From: Raineyella sp964528755
Lineage (GTDB): Bacteria; Actinomycetota; Actinomycetes; Propionibacteriales; Propionibacteriaceae
Direction of reading: 5' to 3'
DNA length: 64,000 bases
NCBI GenBank assembly: GCA_964528755.1
Contig: CAZGWN010000004.1
Span: 1-64,000 of the forward strand
The position numbers were made by a program, and so were the translations under genes. The notes below the pieces were generated by a model, which worked only from the letters and a program-made list of their open reading frames with translations, had not been told where the DNA came from and searched no databases. Each line of letters begins with the position of its first letter. Positions within the stretch are counted from its first letter, which is position 1. Below, one piece after another: positions 24,200 to 32,455 of this stretch.

Positions 24200-27100
24200 A
24201 CTCCTCCCTGCTGCTCCTCTCCGGCGACTCGGCCGACGATCTGCGGGCCCGCTGCGAGACGATCGTCGCCTCGCTGGACGACCCCGGCAACGCCGACTCC
24301 TCCCTGGGCGACCTGCAGTCCCGGCTGGCCGTGGTGACCCCGGGCCCGGTGCGCCTCGCCCTGCTGGCCACCACCCGCGCCGACGTCCGCCGAACGTTGC
24401 ACCGGGTGGTCGACCTGCTGCCGGAACTGGCCGACGATCCCGCCGACCCGGCCACCTGGTACGCCGCGACGCTGCCCACGAAACCCTGCACCGTCGCCGT
24501 CGTCCACCCGGGCCAGGGTGCCCAGCGGGTCGGTGACCAGCGGGTCCTCGCCGAGCTCGACCCGGTCTTCGCCGACCGCTGCGACGAACTGCTGGACTTC
24601 TCGGTCGTGCCCGGCCTGCGCCCGCTGCTGGCCTCGGGCTGGCCCGGGGTGACCCCACCGGCCGACCTCGACCCGGCCGCGATCAACCTCACCGATGCCG
24701 CGCAGACGATCCTCACCGTGCTCGGTGTGGCCGCGACCGAGCTTCTGGCCCGGATCGGGATCCGGGCCGATGCCGCGACCGGGCACAGTGTCGGCGAATT
24801 CTCCGCCCTGTACGCGGTCGGGTCGCTGCCCGCCGCCGACGCGGTCCGGCTCGCCTCCGAACGCGGCCGGCTGATGCGCTCCCAACTGGGCGAGGGGGAG
24901 TACGGCATGGTGGCACTGCGCTGCTCCGGGGCGGAGGCCGCCGCGCTGGCCGAGGGGGTCGCCGACGTCCACCCGACCTGCTGGAACGACGGCCACCAGA
25001 CCGTCTACGGCGGCACCCGCGCCGCCCTCGAGCCGCTGGTGGCCCGGGCCCGCGACGCCGGTGTCATCGCCACCCCACTGCCCACCCAGGGCCCCTTCCA
25101 CACCCCGTTGATGGCGGGCAGCGAGGCCGACTTCACCGGCGTGCTGACCGACGTCACCACCGCGCCCCCGACGGGACTGTTCGTGTCGACCGTCTCCGGC
25201 CACGCCGAGACCGAGCCGGGTGAGATCGTCCGGCTGCTCGCCCGGCAGATCACGACCCCGGTGGACTTCCGGTCCGCCGGCACCGACCTGCTGGCCCGGC
25301 GACCCGACGTGGTCATCCAGCCCTCCGGCGGCGAGTCGCTGATCCGGATGCTGCGCCGGGACCATCCCGACGTTCCGTTCGTCGGGGTCGGATTCGGTGG
25401 CACCAGCGACAATCTCGACACCGTGCTGCGCCACCTGGCCCGGCTGTTCGTGTCCGTGCCGCAGATCCACCTCGGTCCGCTCCTCGTCCACGGCGGGGTC
25501 GGCGCCCGGTGGCGGCTGCGCGATGTCCGCCTCGACCGGCACTCTGTGCTCCGGCTGCCCCCCGTCATGCCCGGGCCGGACGGCGTGCGTCCGGCGGATC
25601 CGGCCCCTGCGCCACCGGTGCCCCCGGCCACCGTCGTTTCGGGTGCCGCGCCGGCGACCGCCACCCGGGAGATCGCGGTGGAGACGGTGCGCACCGCGCT
25701 GCTGACCGCGATGGCCGAGGCGTCGTCCTCTCCTGTCGCCGAGATCGCCCGCGGCGGCCGGCTCGCCGAGGACCTCGGCTTCGACTCGCTGCTGATGGCC
25801 GACACCCTGCGCCGACTCACCCACCTGGTCCCCGACCTGCACGCCGGCAGCCTCGCGCTGGAGAACGTCCGGACCCTCGACGACCTCGTCGCCGAGCTGG
25901 CCCGGGTCGTCGGCGCCACCCCGGAGGCCCCGGCCGACCGGACGGGTGACGCAGCCCCGGGGCGCACCACGGCGCCCGCCCCGGCGGTCGAGCTGCCCGC
26001 CGACTGCGAGCCGACCCTGGCGTCGTTCCCCGAGCTGGCGGCCTTCGAACGCAAGCAGGCGCAGATGGAGGCGTCGCAGACGCTGATCCCCTACTACCTG
26101 CCGCACGACGGGATCATCTCCAACCACACCGAGATCCAGGGGCACCCACTGATCTCGTTCAGTTCGTACAACTACCTGGGAATGTCGGAGGACCCGCAGG
26201 TGCAGGCCGCGGTCGTCGACGCGGTGCACCGCTACGGCACCTCGGTGTCGGCCGCCCGGATCCTGTCCGGCAACCGCCCGCTGCACGACGAGCTGGAACG
26301 GGAGATCGCCGACTTCCTCGGCTGTGAGGACGCGGTCGTACTGGTCGGTGGGCACGCGACCAATGCGTCGATCGTGCCGCAGGTCGTGGCGAGCGGCGAC
26401 ATCGTCTTCCACGACGGGCTCGCCCACGACAGCATCCAACAGGGCATCCGGGCCAGCGGGGCGGCCCGGCACAGCTTCCCGCACAACGACATGGCCGCGC
26501 TCGGCGCGGCCCTGGCACGGCGCCGCGGCAGCTACCGGCGGGCGCTGATCTGCGTCGAGGGGGCCTACAGCATGGACGGTGACACCGTCCCGCTGGCCGA
26601 GGCCGTCGAGCTGAAGGAGCGGTACGGGGCGCTGCTGATGGTCGACGAGGCGCACAGTTTCGGCACGATGGGTCCGACCGGCCGCGGGATCTGCGAGGCC
26701 ACCGGGGTCTCGCCGCACCGGGTGGACATCCTCATGGGCACCCTGTCGAAGTCGATGGGCAGTTGTGGCGGCTACCTGGGTGGGACCCGCCGCTTCATGC
26801 AGTTCCTCCGCTACAACCTGTCCAGCTTGGTGTTCAGCGCCGGCCTCTCCCCGGCCAACACGGCCGCCGCGCTGGCCTCGCTGCGGATGCTGCGCCGCGA
26901 GCCGGAGCGGGTCGCCCGGTTGCAGGCCAACGCCGACCGCTTCCGCGCCGGCGTCGACCGGCTCGGCCTGGACTGGGGGTCGGGCGCGGGGACGCCGATC
27001 GTCCCGGTGATCTACGGCGACTCCGCGCGGACCCTGGCCGTCTCCAACGAGCTCTACCGCAAGGGGATCAGCATCAACCCGATCCTTGCCCCGGCGGTCG

Positions 27101-27219
27101 CCGAGCGGCTGACCCGGCTGCGGGTGTTCGTCACCGCCGTGCACACCGATGCCGACCTCGACGCCGCCGTCGACGCGCTGGCCGAGATCTCCGAGGCCAC
27201 TCTCGTCGGCGCGCGTTGA
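24196..27219 (+). CDS. Acyltransferase - ACP - alpha-oxoamine synthase fusion
   Basis: A 1007-residue three-domain enzyme. Residues about 95-420 are a malonyl-type acyltransferase (Ser198 in GHSVGE, His302 in GPFHTPL). Residues about 490-570 are an acyl carrier protein with the phosphopantetheine Ser531 in LGFDSLLMAD. Residues about 615-1000 are an alpha-oxoamine synthase of the AONS/serine-palmitoyltransferase type: DEAHSFGTMG at 817-826 and the PLP lysine K852 in GTLSKSMGS. The AOS domain would release the ACP-bound chain by condensing it with an amino acid and losing CO2, giving an alpha-amino ketone. The chain elongation partner is the ketosynthase, coupled by ATGA. The amino-acid substrate is unknown. 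Confidence 0.92.
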   Translation: MNSSLLLLSGDSADDLRARCETIVASLDDPGNADSSLGDLQSRLAVVTPGPVRLALLATTRADVRRTLHRVVDLLPELADDPADPATWYAATLPTKPCTVAVVHPGQGAQRVGDQRVLAELDPVFADRCDELLDFSVVPGLRPLLASGWPGVTPPADLDPAAINLTDAAQTILTVLGVAATELLARIGIRADAATGHSVGEFSALYAVGSLPAADAVRLASERGRLMRSQLGEGEYGMVALRCSGAEAAALAEGVADVHPTCWNDGHQTVYGGTRAALEPLVARARDAGVIATPLPTQGPFHTPLMAGSEADFTGVLTDVTTAPPTGLFVSTVSGHAETEPGEIVRLLARQITTPVDFRSAGTDLLARRPDVVIQPSGGESLIRMLRRDHPDVPFVGVGFGGTSDNLDTVLRHLARLFVSVPQIHLGPLLVHGGVGARWRLRDVRLDRHSVLRLPPVMPGPDGVRPADPAPAPPVPPATVVSGAAPATATREIAVETVRTALLTAMAEASSSPVAEIARGGRLAEDLGFDSLLMADTLRRLTHLVPDLHAGSLALENVRTLDDLVAELARVVGATPEAPADRTGDAAPGRTTAPAPAVELPADCEPTLASFPELAAFERKQAQMEASQTLIPYYLPHDGIISNHTEIQGHPLISFSSYNYLGMSEDPQVQAAVVDAVHRYGTSVSAARILSGNRPLHDELEREIADFLGCEDAVVLVGGHATNASIVPQVVASGDIVFHDGLAHDSIQQGIRASGAARHSFPHNDMAALGAALARRRGSYRRALICVEGAYSMDGDTVPLAEAVELKERYGALLMVDEAHSFGTMGPTGRGICEATGVSPHRVDILMGTLSKSMGSCGGYLGGTRRFMQFLRYNLSSLVFSAGLSPANTAAALASLRMLRREPERVARLQANADRFRAGVDRLGLDWGSGAGTPIVPVIYGDSARTLAVSNELYRKGISINPILAPAVAERLTRLRVFVTAVHTDADLDAAVDALAEISEATLVGAR

Positions 27220-27887
27220 TCGGTTCCGAGATCGGCGGTGTCCTGGTCGTGCTGGCACCCGACCTCCCGGGTCGCTGGACCGGCAACCCGCCCCTCCTCG
27301 GCCGCCTCACCGCGGCGCTGGAGGAGCGGGTCCGCGGCCCGGTCCGGGTGACTGTGATGGACCGGAGCCTCATCCGGGTGGCCGGGCCGGGTGGCGTACG
27401 CCGGTGCCGGGTGTCGGCGTCCCATGAGGCCGGGCGGGTGGGTCTGGCCGTCGCGCCGCCGGCCGACCCGCCGGCCGACCCGGCGAGCGGCCCGGCGACC
27501 CGGATCGGCTTCGACCTGTGCGGCCCCGGCCGGGAGACCTCCATCGGATCCGCACTTCCCCTCGTCCTCACCGACGCCGAACGCGACCTGCTGCGGCGTA
27601 CGGTCCCGAGGACCCCCGGCGCAGGCCCGCTGCACGGATCCGTAGCGTGGGACCCGGCAATGGTCTGGACCGCCGTCGAGGCCCTGACCAAGCTGGCCGG
27701 CGTCCGGCTGCTCACCCCCACCACCCGGCCCCGACTGACCGGCGCCGACCCGCTGCGCGCCACCGCCGTGACGCTCACCCACCACTCCTTCGACGGGCTG
27801 ACGGGCTGTGTCGCCGTCGGCCGCCCTCCCTGCTCATCGGCCTTCTCCCCCACCTCCGAGAGGAATCTGTCATGCGTATCGTCGTGA
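27216..27887 (+). CDS. Putative 4'-phosphopantetheinyl transferase-like protein
   Basis: A 223-residue protein with a weak Sfp-type signature: GFD with Asp100 where GID supplies Mg2+, and WTAVEALTK (Trp151, Glu155, Lys159) where Sfp enzymes have WxxKEAxxK. The first Lys and the second acidic ligand (Cys in GFDLC) are missing, so it is divergent. It would activate the ACP of the upstream fusion. The start TTG 27216 overlaps the stop as TTGA; GTG 27249 is an alternative. It overlaps the SDR gene by 16 bases. The call depends on context as much as on sequence. Confidence 0.55.
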   Translation: MIGSEIGGVLVVLAPDLPGRWTGNPPLLGRLTAALEERVRGPVRVTVMDRSLIRVAGPGGVRRCRVSASHEAGRVGLAVAPPADPPADPASGPATRIGFDLCGPGRETSIGSALPLVLTDAERDLLRRTVPRTPGAGPLHGSVAWDPAMVWTAVEALTKLAGVRLLTPTTRPRLTGADPLRATAVTLTHHSFDGLTGCVAVGRPPCSSAFSPTSERNLSCVSS

Positions 27888-28804
27888 TCGGCGCCACGGG
27901 CCAGATCGGCACCCGCGTCGTCGCCATCGCCCACCGGGCCGGCCACCAGGTCATCGGCGTCTCCCGCCACACCCCGGACCGGCCGCCCGTCGACTGGCAC
28001 CCGGCAGACGCGTCCGACCCCGAACAGCTCGCCGGCGCCCTCGCCGACGCCGACCGGGTGATCGCCACCCTCGGCCTGCGCTACGACATCGGCACCTGGC
28101 GCGACCGGTGGGTGCCGCTGGCCCGGTCCGTCACCGCCGCGGTGCGCGCCGCCGGTGTCCCGCTGGTCTGGCTGGACAACTGCTACCCGTACGGGATCAC
28201 CACCGCGCCGATCACCGAGGACACCCCCTTCGTGCCGGTGTCACGGATGGGGCAGGTGCGTGCCGATGTGGCCGAGGTGTTGGCCGGGGCTGTGCAGGAG
28301 GGCGCGCGGATCACCGTGGCCCGGGCGGCGGACTTCCTGGGCCGCAACGTGGACACCACCCTGGTCGCCTGGAGCGGGCTGGAGAAGGCGGCCCGGTCCG
28401 GCCGGCGGACGCGGCTGACCTGGATCGGTGACCCGGACACCAGGCACGCCTATGCGTCGGCCGACGAGGTCGCCGAGGCCCTGGTTGCCCTCGCCACCGG
28501 CGACCCGGGCGTCACCCCCGACGGCGCCCCGGGCGCGACCTGGCTGTTGCCGGCGCTGGAGCCGGTGACCGGCCGGGAGATCTGCGCCCTGTTGGCGCGC
28601 CACTCCGGCCACGACGTCACCCCGGCGACCCTGCCGAAGCCGTTGCTCACCGTGGCCGGCTGGGTCAGTCCGCTGGTCCGGGCGTCCAACGACATGGCCT
28701 ACCTGAGCGATCACGACTTCCTCGTCGACGACTCCCGATTCCGGTCCGCGTACGCCTGGCGGCCCCGCGGGACCGTCGCCGGGCTGCTCGACCACGAGCT
28801 GTGA
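27872..28804 (+). CDS. NAD(P)-dependent SDR/epimerase-like reductase
   Basis: A 310-residue protein of the atypical/extended SDR type. The Rossmann signature GATGQIG is at residues 8-14 after IVVI. NCYPYGITTAPITEDTPF and GRITVA-like strands follow the epimerase/NmrA layout, but the usual YxxxK is replaced (SRMGQVR), so the catalytic chemistry differs or is weak. In context it could reduce the ketone made by the AOS enzyme, as 3-ketosphinganine reductase does in sphingolipid synthesis. ATG 27872 has GAGGAA upstream and overlaps the PPTase-like gene. It is the last gene of the cassette. Confidence 0.82.
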   Translation: MRIVVIGATGQIGTRVVAIAHRAGHQVIGVSRHTPDRPPVDWHPADASDPEQLAGALADADRVIATLGLRYDIGTWRDRWVPLARSVTAAVRAAGVPLVWLDNCYPYGITTAPITEDTPFVPVSRMGQVRADVAEVLAGAVQEGARITVARAADFLGRNVDTTLVAWSGLEKAARSGRRTRLTWIGDPDTRHAYASADEVAEALVALATGDPGVTPDGAPGATWLLPALEPVTGREICALLARHSGHDVTPATLPKPLLTVAGWVSPLVRASNDMAYLSDHDFLVDDSRFRSAYAWRPRGTVAGLLDHEL

Positions 28805-28879
28805 CGCCTGTCGTACGGAGCCAAGGCAACCTTGAGGCCGTCATAAGCCGATCGAATAGCTTCCCATCCTCGACTTCTC

Positions 28880-28910
28880 TTGGACCGCTCCGCCGTGCCG
28901 ACCCTACAGT
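28880..28910 (+). promoter_or_regulatory. Candidate promoter of peptide-type ABC importer
   Basis: TTGGAC (28880-28885) and TACAGT (28905-28910) are 19 bases apart, before the AAGGAG ribosome site and ATG 28949. The spacing is longer than ideal. Confidence 0.4.
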
Positions 28911-28948
28911 CAAGGCACCCCGGGCCCCGACACCAAGGAGAGTCGCCC

Positions 28949-30604
28949 ATGAGCACCACGCACCGCGCCGGACCAGCCGGACGCGTCCGCCGCCTCCTCG
29001 CCGCAACCGCAGCAGCCCTGCTGCTGGCCGGGTGCGGCACCGTCGGCAACACGGCCGACGACGTCGCGGGAGCGGGCGGGCCGACCGACGGCGGCGACAT
29101 CACCTTCCTCATCGACACCCTCGGCACCACCTGGGTCCCCAACAACAGCTCGATCTCCAGCTTCGAGGGCCACATCTGGGGTCACCTCACCGACAAGCTG
29201 GTCTACGTCGACGAGCAGGGGGAGGTGAGCCCGTGGGTGGCACAGAGCTGGGAACAGAACGACGACGCGACCGAGTTCACCCTTCATCTCCGCGATGGCG
29301 TCACCTTCTCGGATGGCTCGCCGCTCGATGCCGAGGCGGTCGTCGCCAACCTCGACATCTGGGCGAACGGGCGCCCGAAGGACGGGATCAACCCGATCGG
29401 CCTGTTCCCCAAGACGTACGACCATGCCGAGGCGGTCGACCCGACGACGGTCGAGGTGTTCTTCACCGCCCCGACCCTCGGGTTCATCCCGACCCTCGGG
29501 TACCACGGCTCGATCCTCATCTCGCCCACGACCCTGGCCACCCCGGCCACCGAGCAGTCCGATCTGGCGAAGACGGTCGCCTCGGGCCCGTTCACCGTCG
29601 AGTCGTGGAAGGAGGGTGACCACGTCACCCTCGTCAAACGGCCCGACTACGACTGGGGCCCGGAGGCGCTGGGCCACACCGGGGCGGCGTACCTGGACTC
29701 GATCACCTACAAGCAGGTCCCCGAACAGTCCCTGCGGGTGTCCTCGGTGCAGTCCGGGCAGGCCGACGTGGCGTACAACCCGTCACCCCAGGAGCTGGGT
29801 GACCTGAAGGCGGAGGGCTTCACCGTCGCCGCGCCGCGCTACCTCGGGTTCGTCGACGGGTTCGCGCTGAACACCCGGGCCGAGCCCTTCGACGACGTGC
29901 GGGTCCGCCAGGCACTGCAGGCGAGCATCGACCGCCAACAGATCATCGACACCGTCTACACCCCCGACTGGCAGCTCGCCACCTCCGTCCTGCAGAGCAA
30001 CGTCCCCGGCGCGACCGACCACTCCGAGCTGCTCACCCACGACCCGGACCGGGCCGCGAAGCTGCTCGACGAGGCGGGCTGGGTCACCGGCGCCGACGGG
30101 ATCCGGGCCAAGGACGGCAAGCAGTTGGCCCTCACCCTCTACCCCAACCCGTACGTCGCCACGACGAAGTCGATCGACGAACTGATCGCCCAGCAACTCG
30201 GCACACTCGGTTGGAAGGTCGACATCCAGTCCTTCGACGTCGTCACCTACAGCGAGCGGGTGCAGCAGGGACAGACCCAGGCGTACGAGGTCAGCCGCAG
30301 CTTCATCGACGCCGGCACGGTCGCCGGCATCCTCACCGACGCGAACAACGGCGAGGACTGGTTCAGGCTGGGCGAGTCGGATCAGACCATCAACGAGCTG
30401 CGCGACGGGATCGCCGCCGCCAGCAGCACCGAGGAGCGCGATCCGCTGCTGGACGAGCTGCAGCAGTACGTGCTCGAGCAGGGCCTCTTCGTCCCCCGCA
30501 CCCAGCAGGTGCAGCGGCTCTACGTGCAGAACCCCCAGCTGAAGGGCGAGACCTACAACGGCGTGGCGTACGCGAACTACTACACGGCCTATCTGGAGAA
30601 GTGA
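28949..30604 (+). CDS. Peptide/nickel-type ABC substrate-binding lipoprotein
   Basis: A 551-residue family 5 solute-binding protein anchored by a lipid. The signal sequence ends in LLAGC (Cys near residue 28). Family features include the TFTLHLRDGV-like stretch (FTLHLRDGVTFSDGSPLDAEAV) and VRQALQASIDRQ. Family 5 members bind peptides, nickel chelates, opines or sugars, so the ligand cannot be read from sequence. The operon continues with two permeases and a fused ATPase. ATG 28949 has AAGGAG upstream; the longer frame from 28880 does not. Nearby LLM monooxygenases point to an organosulfur or similar compound. Confidence 0.92.
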   Translation: MSTTHRAGPAGRVRRLLAATAAALLLAGCGTVGNTADDVAGAGGPTDGGDITFLIDTLGTTWVPNNSSISSFEGHIWGHLTDKLVYVDEQGEVSPWVAQSWEQNDDATEFTLHLRDGVTFSDGSPLDAEAVVANLDIWANGRPKDGINPIGLFPKTYDHAEAVDPTTVEVFFTAPTLGFIPTLGYHGSILISPTTLATPATEQSDLAKTVASGPFTVESWKEGDHVTLVKRPDYDWGPEALGHTGAAYLDSITYKQVPEQSLRVSSVQSGQADVAYNPSPQELGDLKAEGFTVAAPRYLGFVDGFALNTRAEPFDDVRVRQALQASIDRQQIIDTVYTPDWQLATSVLQSNVPGATDHSELLTHDPDRAAKLLDEAGWVTGADGIRAKDGKQLALTLYPNPYVATTKSIDELIAQQLGTLGWKVDIQSFDVVTYSERVQQGQTQAYEVSRSFIDAGTVAGILTDANNGEDWFRLGESDQTINELRDGIAAASSTEERDPLLDELQQYVLEQGLFVPRTQQVQRLYVQNPQLKGETYNGVAYANYYTAYLEK

Positions 30605-30605
30605 G

Positions 30606-31607
30606 ATGAACGGCTACCTGGGCTTCGCCCTGCGCCGGCTCGTCCAGGCCGTGGTGGTGGTGCTGGCCGCCTACGTGTTCACCTTCGTGGTGGTCAGCGT
30701 CCTGCCCGGTGACCCGGTGACCAACGTGCTGCGCAATCCCGAGAACGGATTCAGCGAGGACGAGATCACCCGGATCGTTGCCTACTACGGGTTGGACCAG
30801 CCGGTGCACATCCAGCTGTGGCGGTCGCTGTCGAACTTCCTCACCGGCGACCTGGGCGTCTCGCTGCGCTCCAACCGGCCGGTGGCCGACATGATCGGCG
30901 AGGTGCTCGCCTCCACCCTCGTCCTCGCCGCGGCCGGGCTGGCGGTCGCGATCGTGCTGGCGCTGGCCATCGCGTACGGCACCCGGGTGCTGCCCGCCCG
31001 GTGGGGGCAGGGGGTGTTGCGCTCGTTGCCGTCGCTGTTCCTGTCGGTGCCGAACTTCGTCATCGGCTTGGTGCTCATCCACGTGTTCGCCTTCCAGGTC
31101 GGCCTGTTCCGGGTGATCGATCCCGAGTCGGTCTGGGCAACGCTGTTCGCCGCGATCGCGCTGGGGATCCCGGTCTCGGCTCAGATCGCCGAAGTGCTGA
31201 TCACCAACCTGGACCACGAGTCACGTCAGGAGTTCGCGGCGGTGGCCCGCTCGCGCGGGCTGAGCCGGGCCCGGCTGTTCGCGGCCCACCTGCTCAAGCC
31301 GTCGTCGCTGCCGGTGGTCACGGTGCTGGCGCTGACGGTCGGGGAGCTGCTCGGTGGGTCGCTGATCACCGAGACGGTCTTCGGACGCACCGGTGTCGGC
31401 AGCCTGGTCCAGCGTTCGGTGACCACCCAGGACCTTCCGGTGCTGCAGGCGGTGGTGTCCCTGGCCGCGGCGGTCTTCGTGGTGGTCAACCTCCTCGCCG
31501 ACCTCGTCTACCCGCTGCTTGATCCCCGGGTCCGTGCGGTCACCGGATCGACCCGGCGCCGCAGAGCCGTCGACGACGGCTCGCTCGGGGCGGGGGCGGC
31601 CGCATGA
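30606..31607 (+). CDS. Peptide/nickel-type ABC permease (DppB type)
   Basis: A 333-residue membrane subunit with the DppB/OppB N-terminus (FALRRLVQAVVVVLAAYVFTFVVV, then the extracytoplasmic GDPVTNVLRN loop) and six helices. The cytoplasmic coupling motif EFAAVARSRGLSRARLF is at about residue 205-225. The start is one base after the binding-protein stop, and the end overlaps the second permease as ATGA. It forms the transmembrane channel with that protein. Confidence 0.93.
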   Translation: MNGYLGFALRRLVQAVVVVLAAYVFTFVVVSVLPGDPVTNVLRNPENGFSEDEITRIVAYYGLDQPVHIQLWRSLSNFLTGDLGVSLRSNRPVADMIGEVLASTLVLAAAGLAVAIVLALAIAYGTRVLPARWGQGVLRSLPSLFLSVPNFVIGLVLIHVFAFQVGLFRVIDPESVWATLFAAIALGIPVSAQIAEVLITNLDHESRQEFAAVARSRGLSRARLFAAHLLKPSSLPVVTVLALTVGELLGGSLITETVFGRTGVGSLVQRSVTTQDLPVLQAVVSLAAAVFVVVNLLADLVYPLLDPRVRAVTGSTRRRRAVDDGSLGAGAAA

Positions 31608-32455
31608 GCGTCGCCGGTCTCACCACGGCAGAGGCGCGGGAGTCCGCCCTCGACCGGATCCGGTCCCTGCGGGTGCCGCCGGGCGTGGCGCTCTCCTTCG
31701 CCGTCATCGCCGTTGTCATCGCCTGGTCGCTGGCACCGGGGCTGTTCACCGGCCAGGACCCGGTCAACGGAGTGCCGGCCGACAAGTTCCTGCCGCCGAG
31801 CGCGGCACACTGGTTCGGCACCGACCAACTGGGCCGTGACCTGTTCTCCCGGGTCGTCCACGGCACCGCATCCTCGGTGTCCAGCGCCCTCATCGCCGTG
31901 GTCATCGGCGTGATCGTCGGCGGGTCCATCGGCCTGCTCGCCGGGTTCCTCGGTGGCTGGGTGGACACCGTGCTGGCCCGGCTGGTCGACGTCCTGCTGG
32001 CCATCCCCAGCTTCCTGCTGGCCGTCATCGTGGTCAGCTCGCTGGGCTTCGACACGACGAACGCAGCGATCGCGACCGGGGTATCGGCGGTGGCGGTCTT
32101 CGCCCGGGTGATGCGCGCGGAGGTGATCAAGACCCGCCGGGCGGTCTTCGTCGAGGCCTCCTTCCTCCAGGGCGGATCGCACCTGCACATCCTGGCCCGA
32201 CACGTCCTGCCCAACGCGTCCCGGTCGCTCCTGGCCCTCGCGGTGCTCCAGTTCGGCCTGTCCATCCTCGTCATCGCCGGACTGGCGTTCCTCGGGTACG
32301 GAGATCCGCCGCCCGCCTCCGACTGGGGCCTGCTGATCTCGACCGGCAAGGACTACCTCAAATGGCCGTGGCTGGTGTACGCCCCGGCCCTGGTGACAAT
32401 CGCAACCGTTCTCTCCGTGAACAGGATCAGCCGATGGCTCCGCAAGACCGACTGA
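31604..32455 (+). CDS. Peptide/nickel-type ABC permease (DppC type)
   Basis: A 283-residue membrane subunit of the DppC/OppC kind: a first helix near residue 35, the conserved extracytoplasmic segment HWFGTDQLGRDLFSRVVHG, and five further helices. The coupling motif is EASFLQGGSHLHILARHVLPN. It is coupled at both ends: the start overlaps the first permease (ATGA) and the last 22 bases overlap the ATPase gene. Partner of the permease encoded at 30606. Confidence 0.93.
   Translation: MSVAGLTTAEARESALDRIRSLRVPPGVALSFAVIAVVIAWSLAPGLFTGQDPVNGVPADKFLPPSAAHWFGTDQLGRDLFSRVVHGTASSVSSALIAVVIGVIVGGSIGLLAGFLGGWVDTVLARLVDVLLAIPSFLLAVIVVSSLGFDTTNAAIATGVSAVAVFARVMRAEVIKTRRAVFVEASFLQGGSHLHILARHVLPNASRSLLALAVLQFGLSILVIAGLAFLGYGDPPPASDWGLLISTGKDYLKWPWLVYAPALVTIATVLSVNRISRWLRKTD

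Noticed and set aside
23839..27258. Open frame of 1139 codons on the minus strand across the fusion gene
   Set aside because: It is a high-GC shadow: Arg/Gly/Asp/Val-rich composition, no ribosome site, no domain, while the plus strand carries a complete three-domain enzyme.
27872..28804. Ketoreductase of the polyketide-synthase type
   Set aside because: The protein lacks the usual YxxxK and resembles atypical epimerase-like SDRs, so only a general reductase role is proposed.
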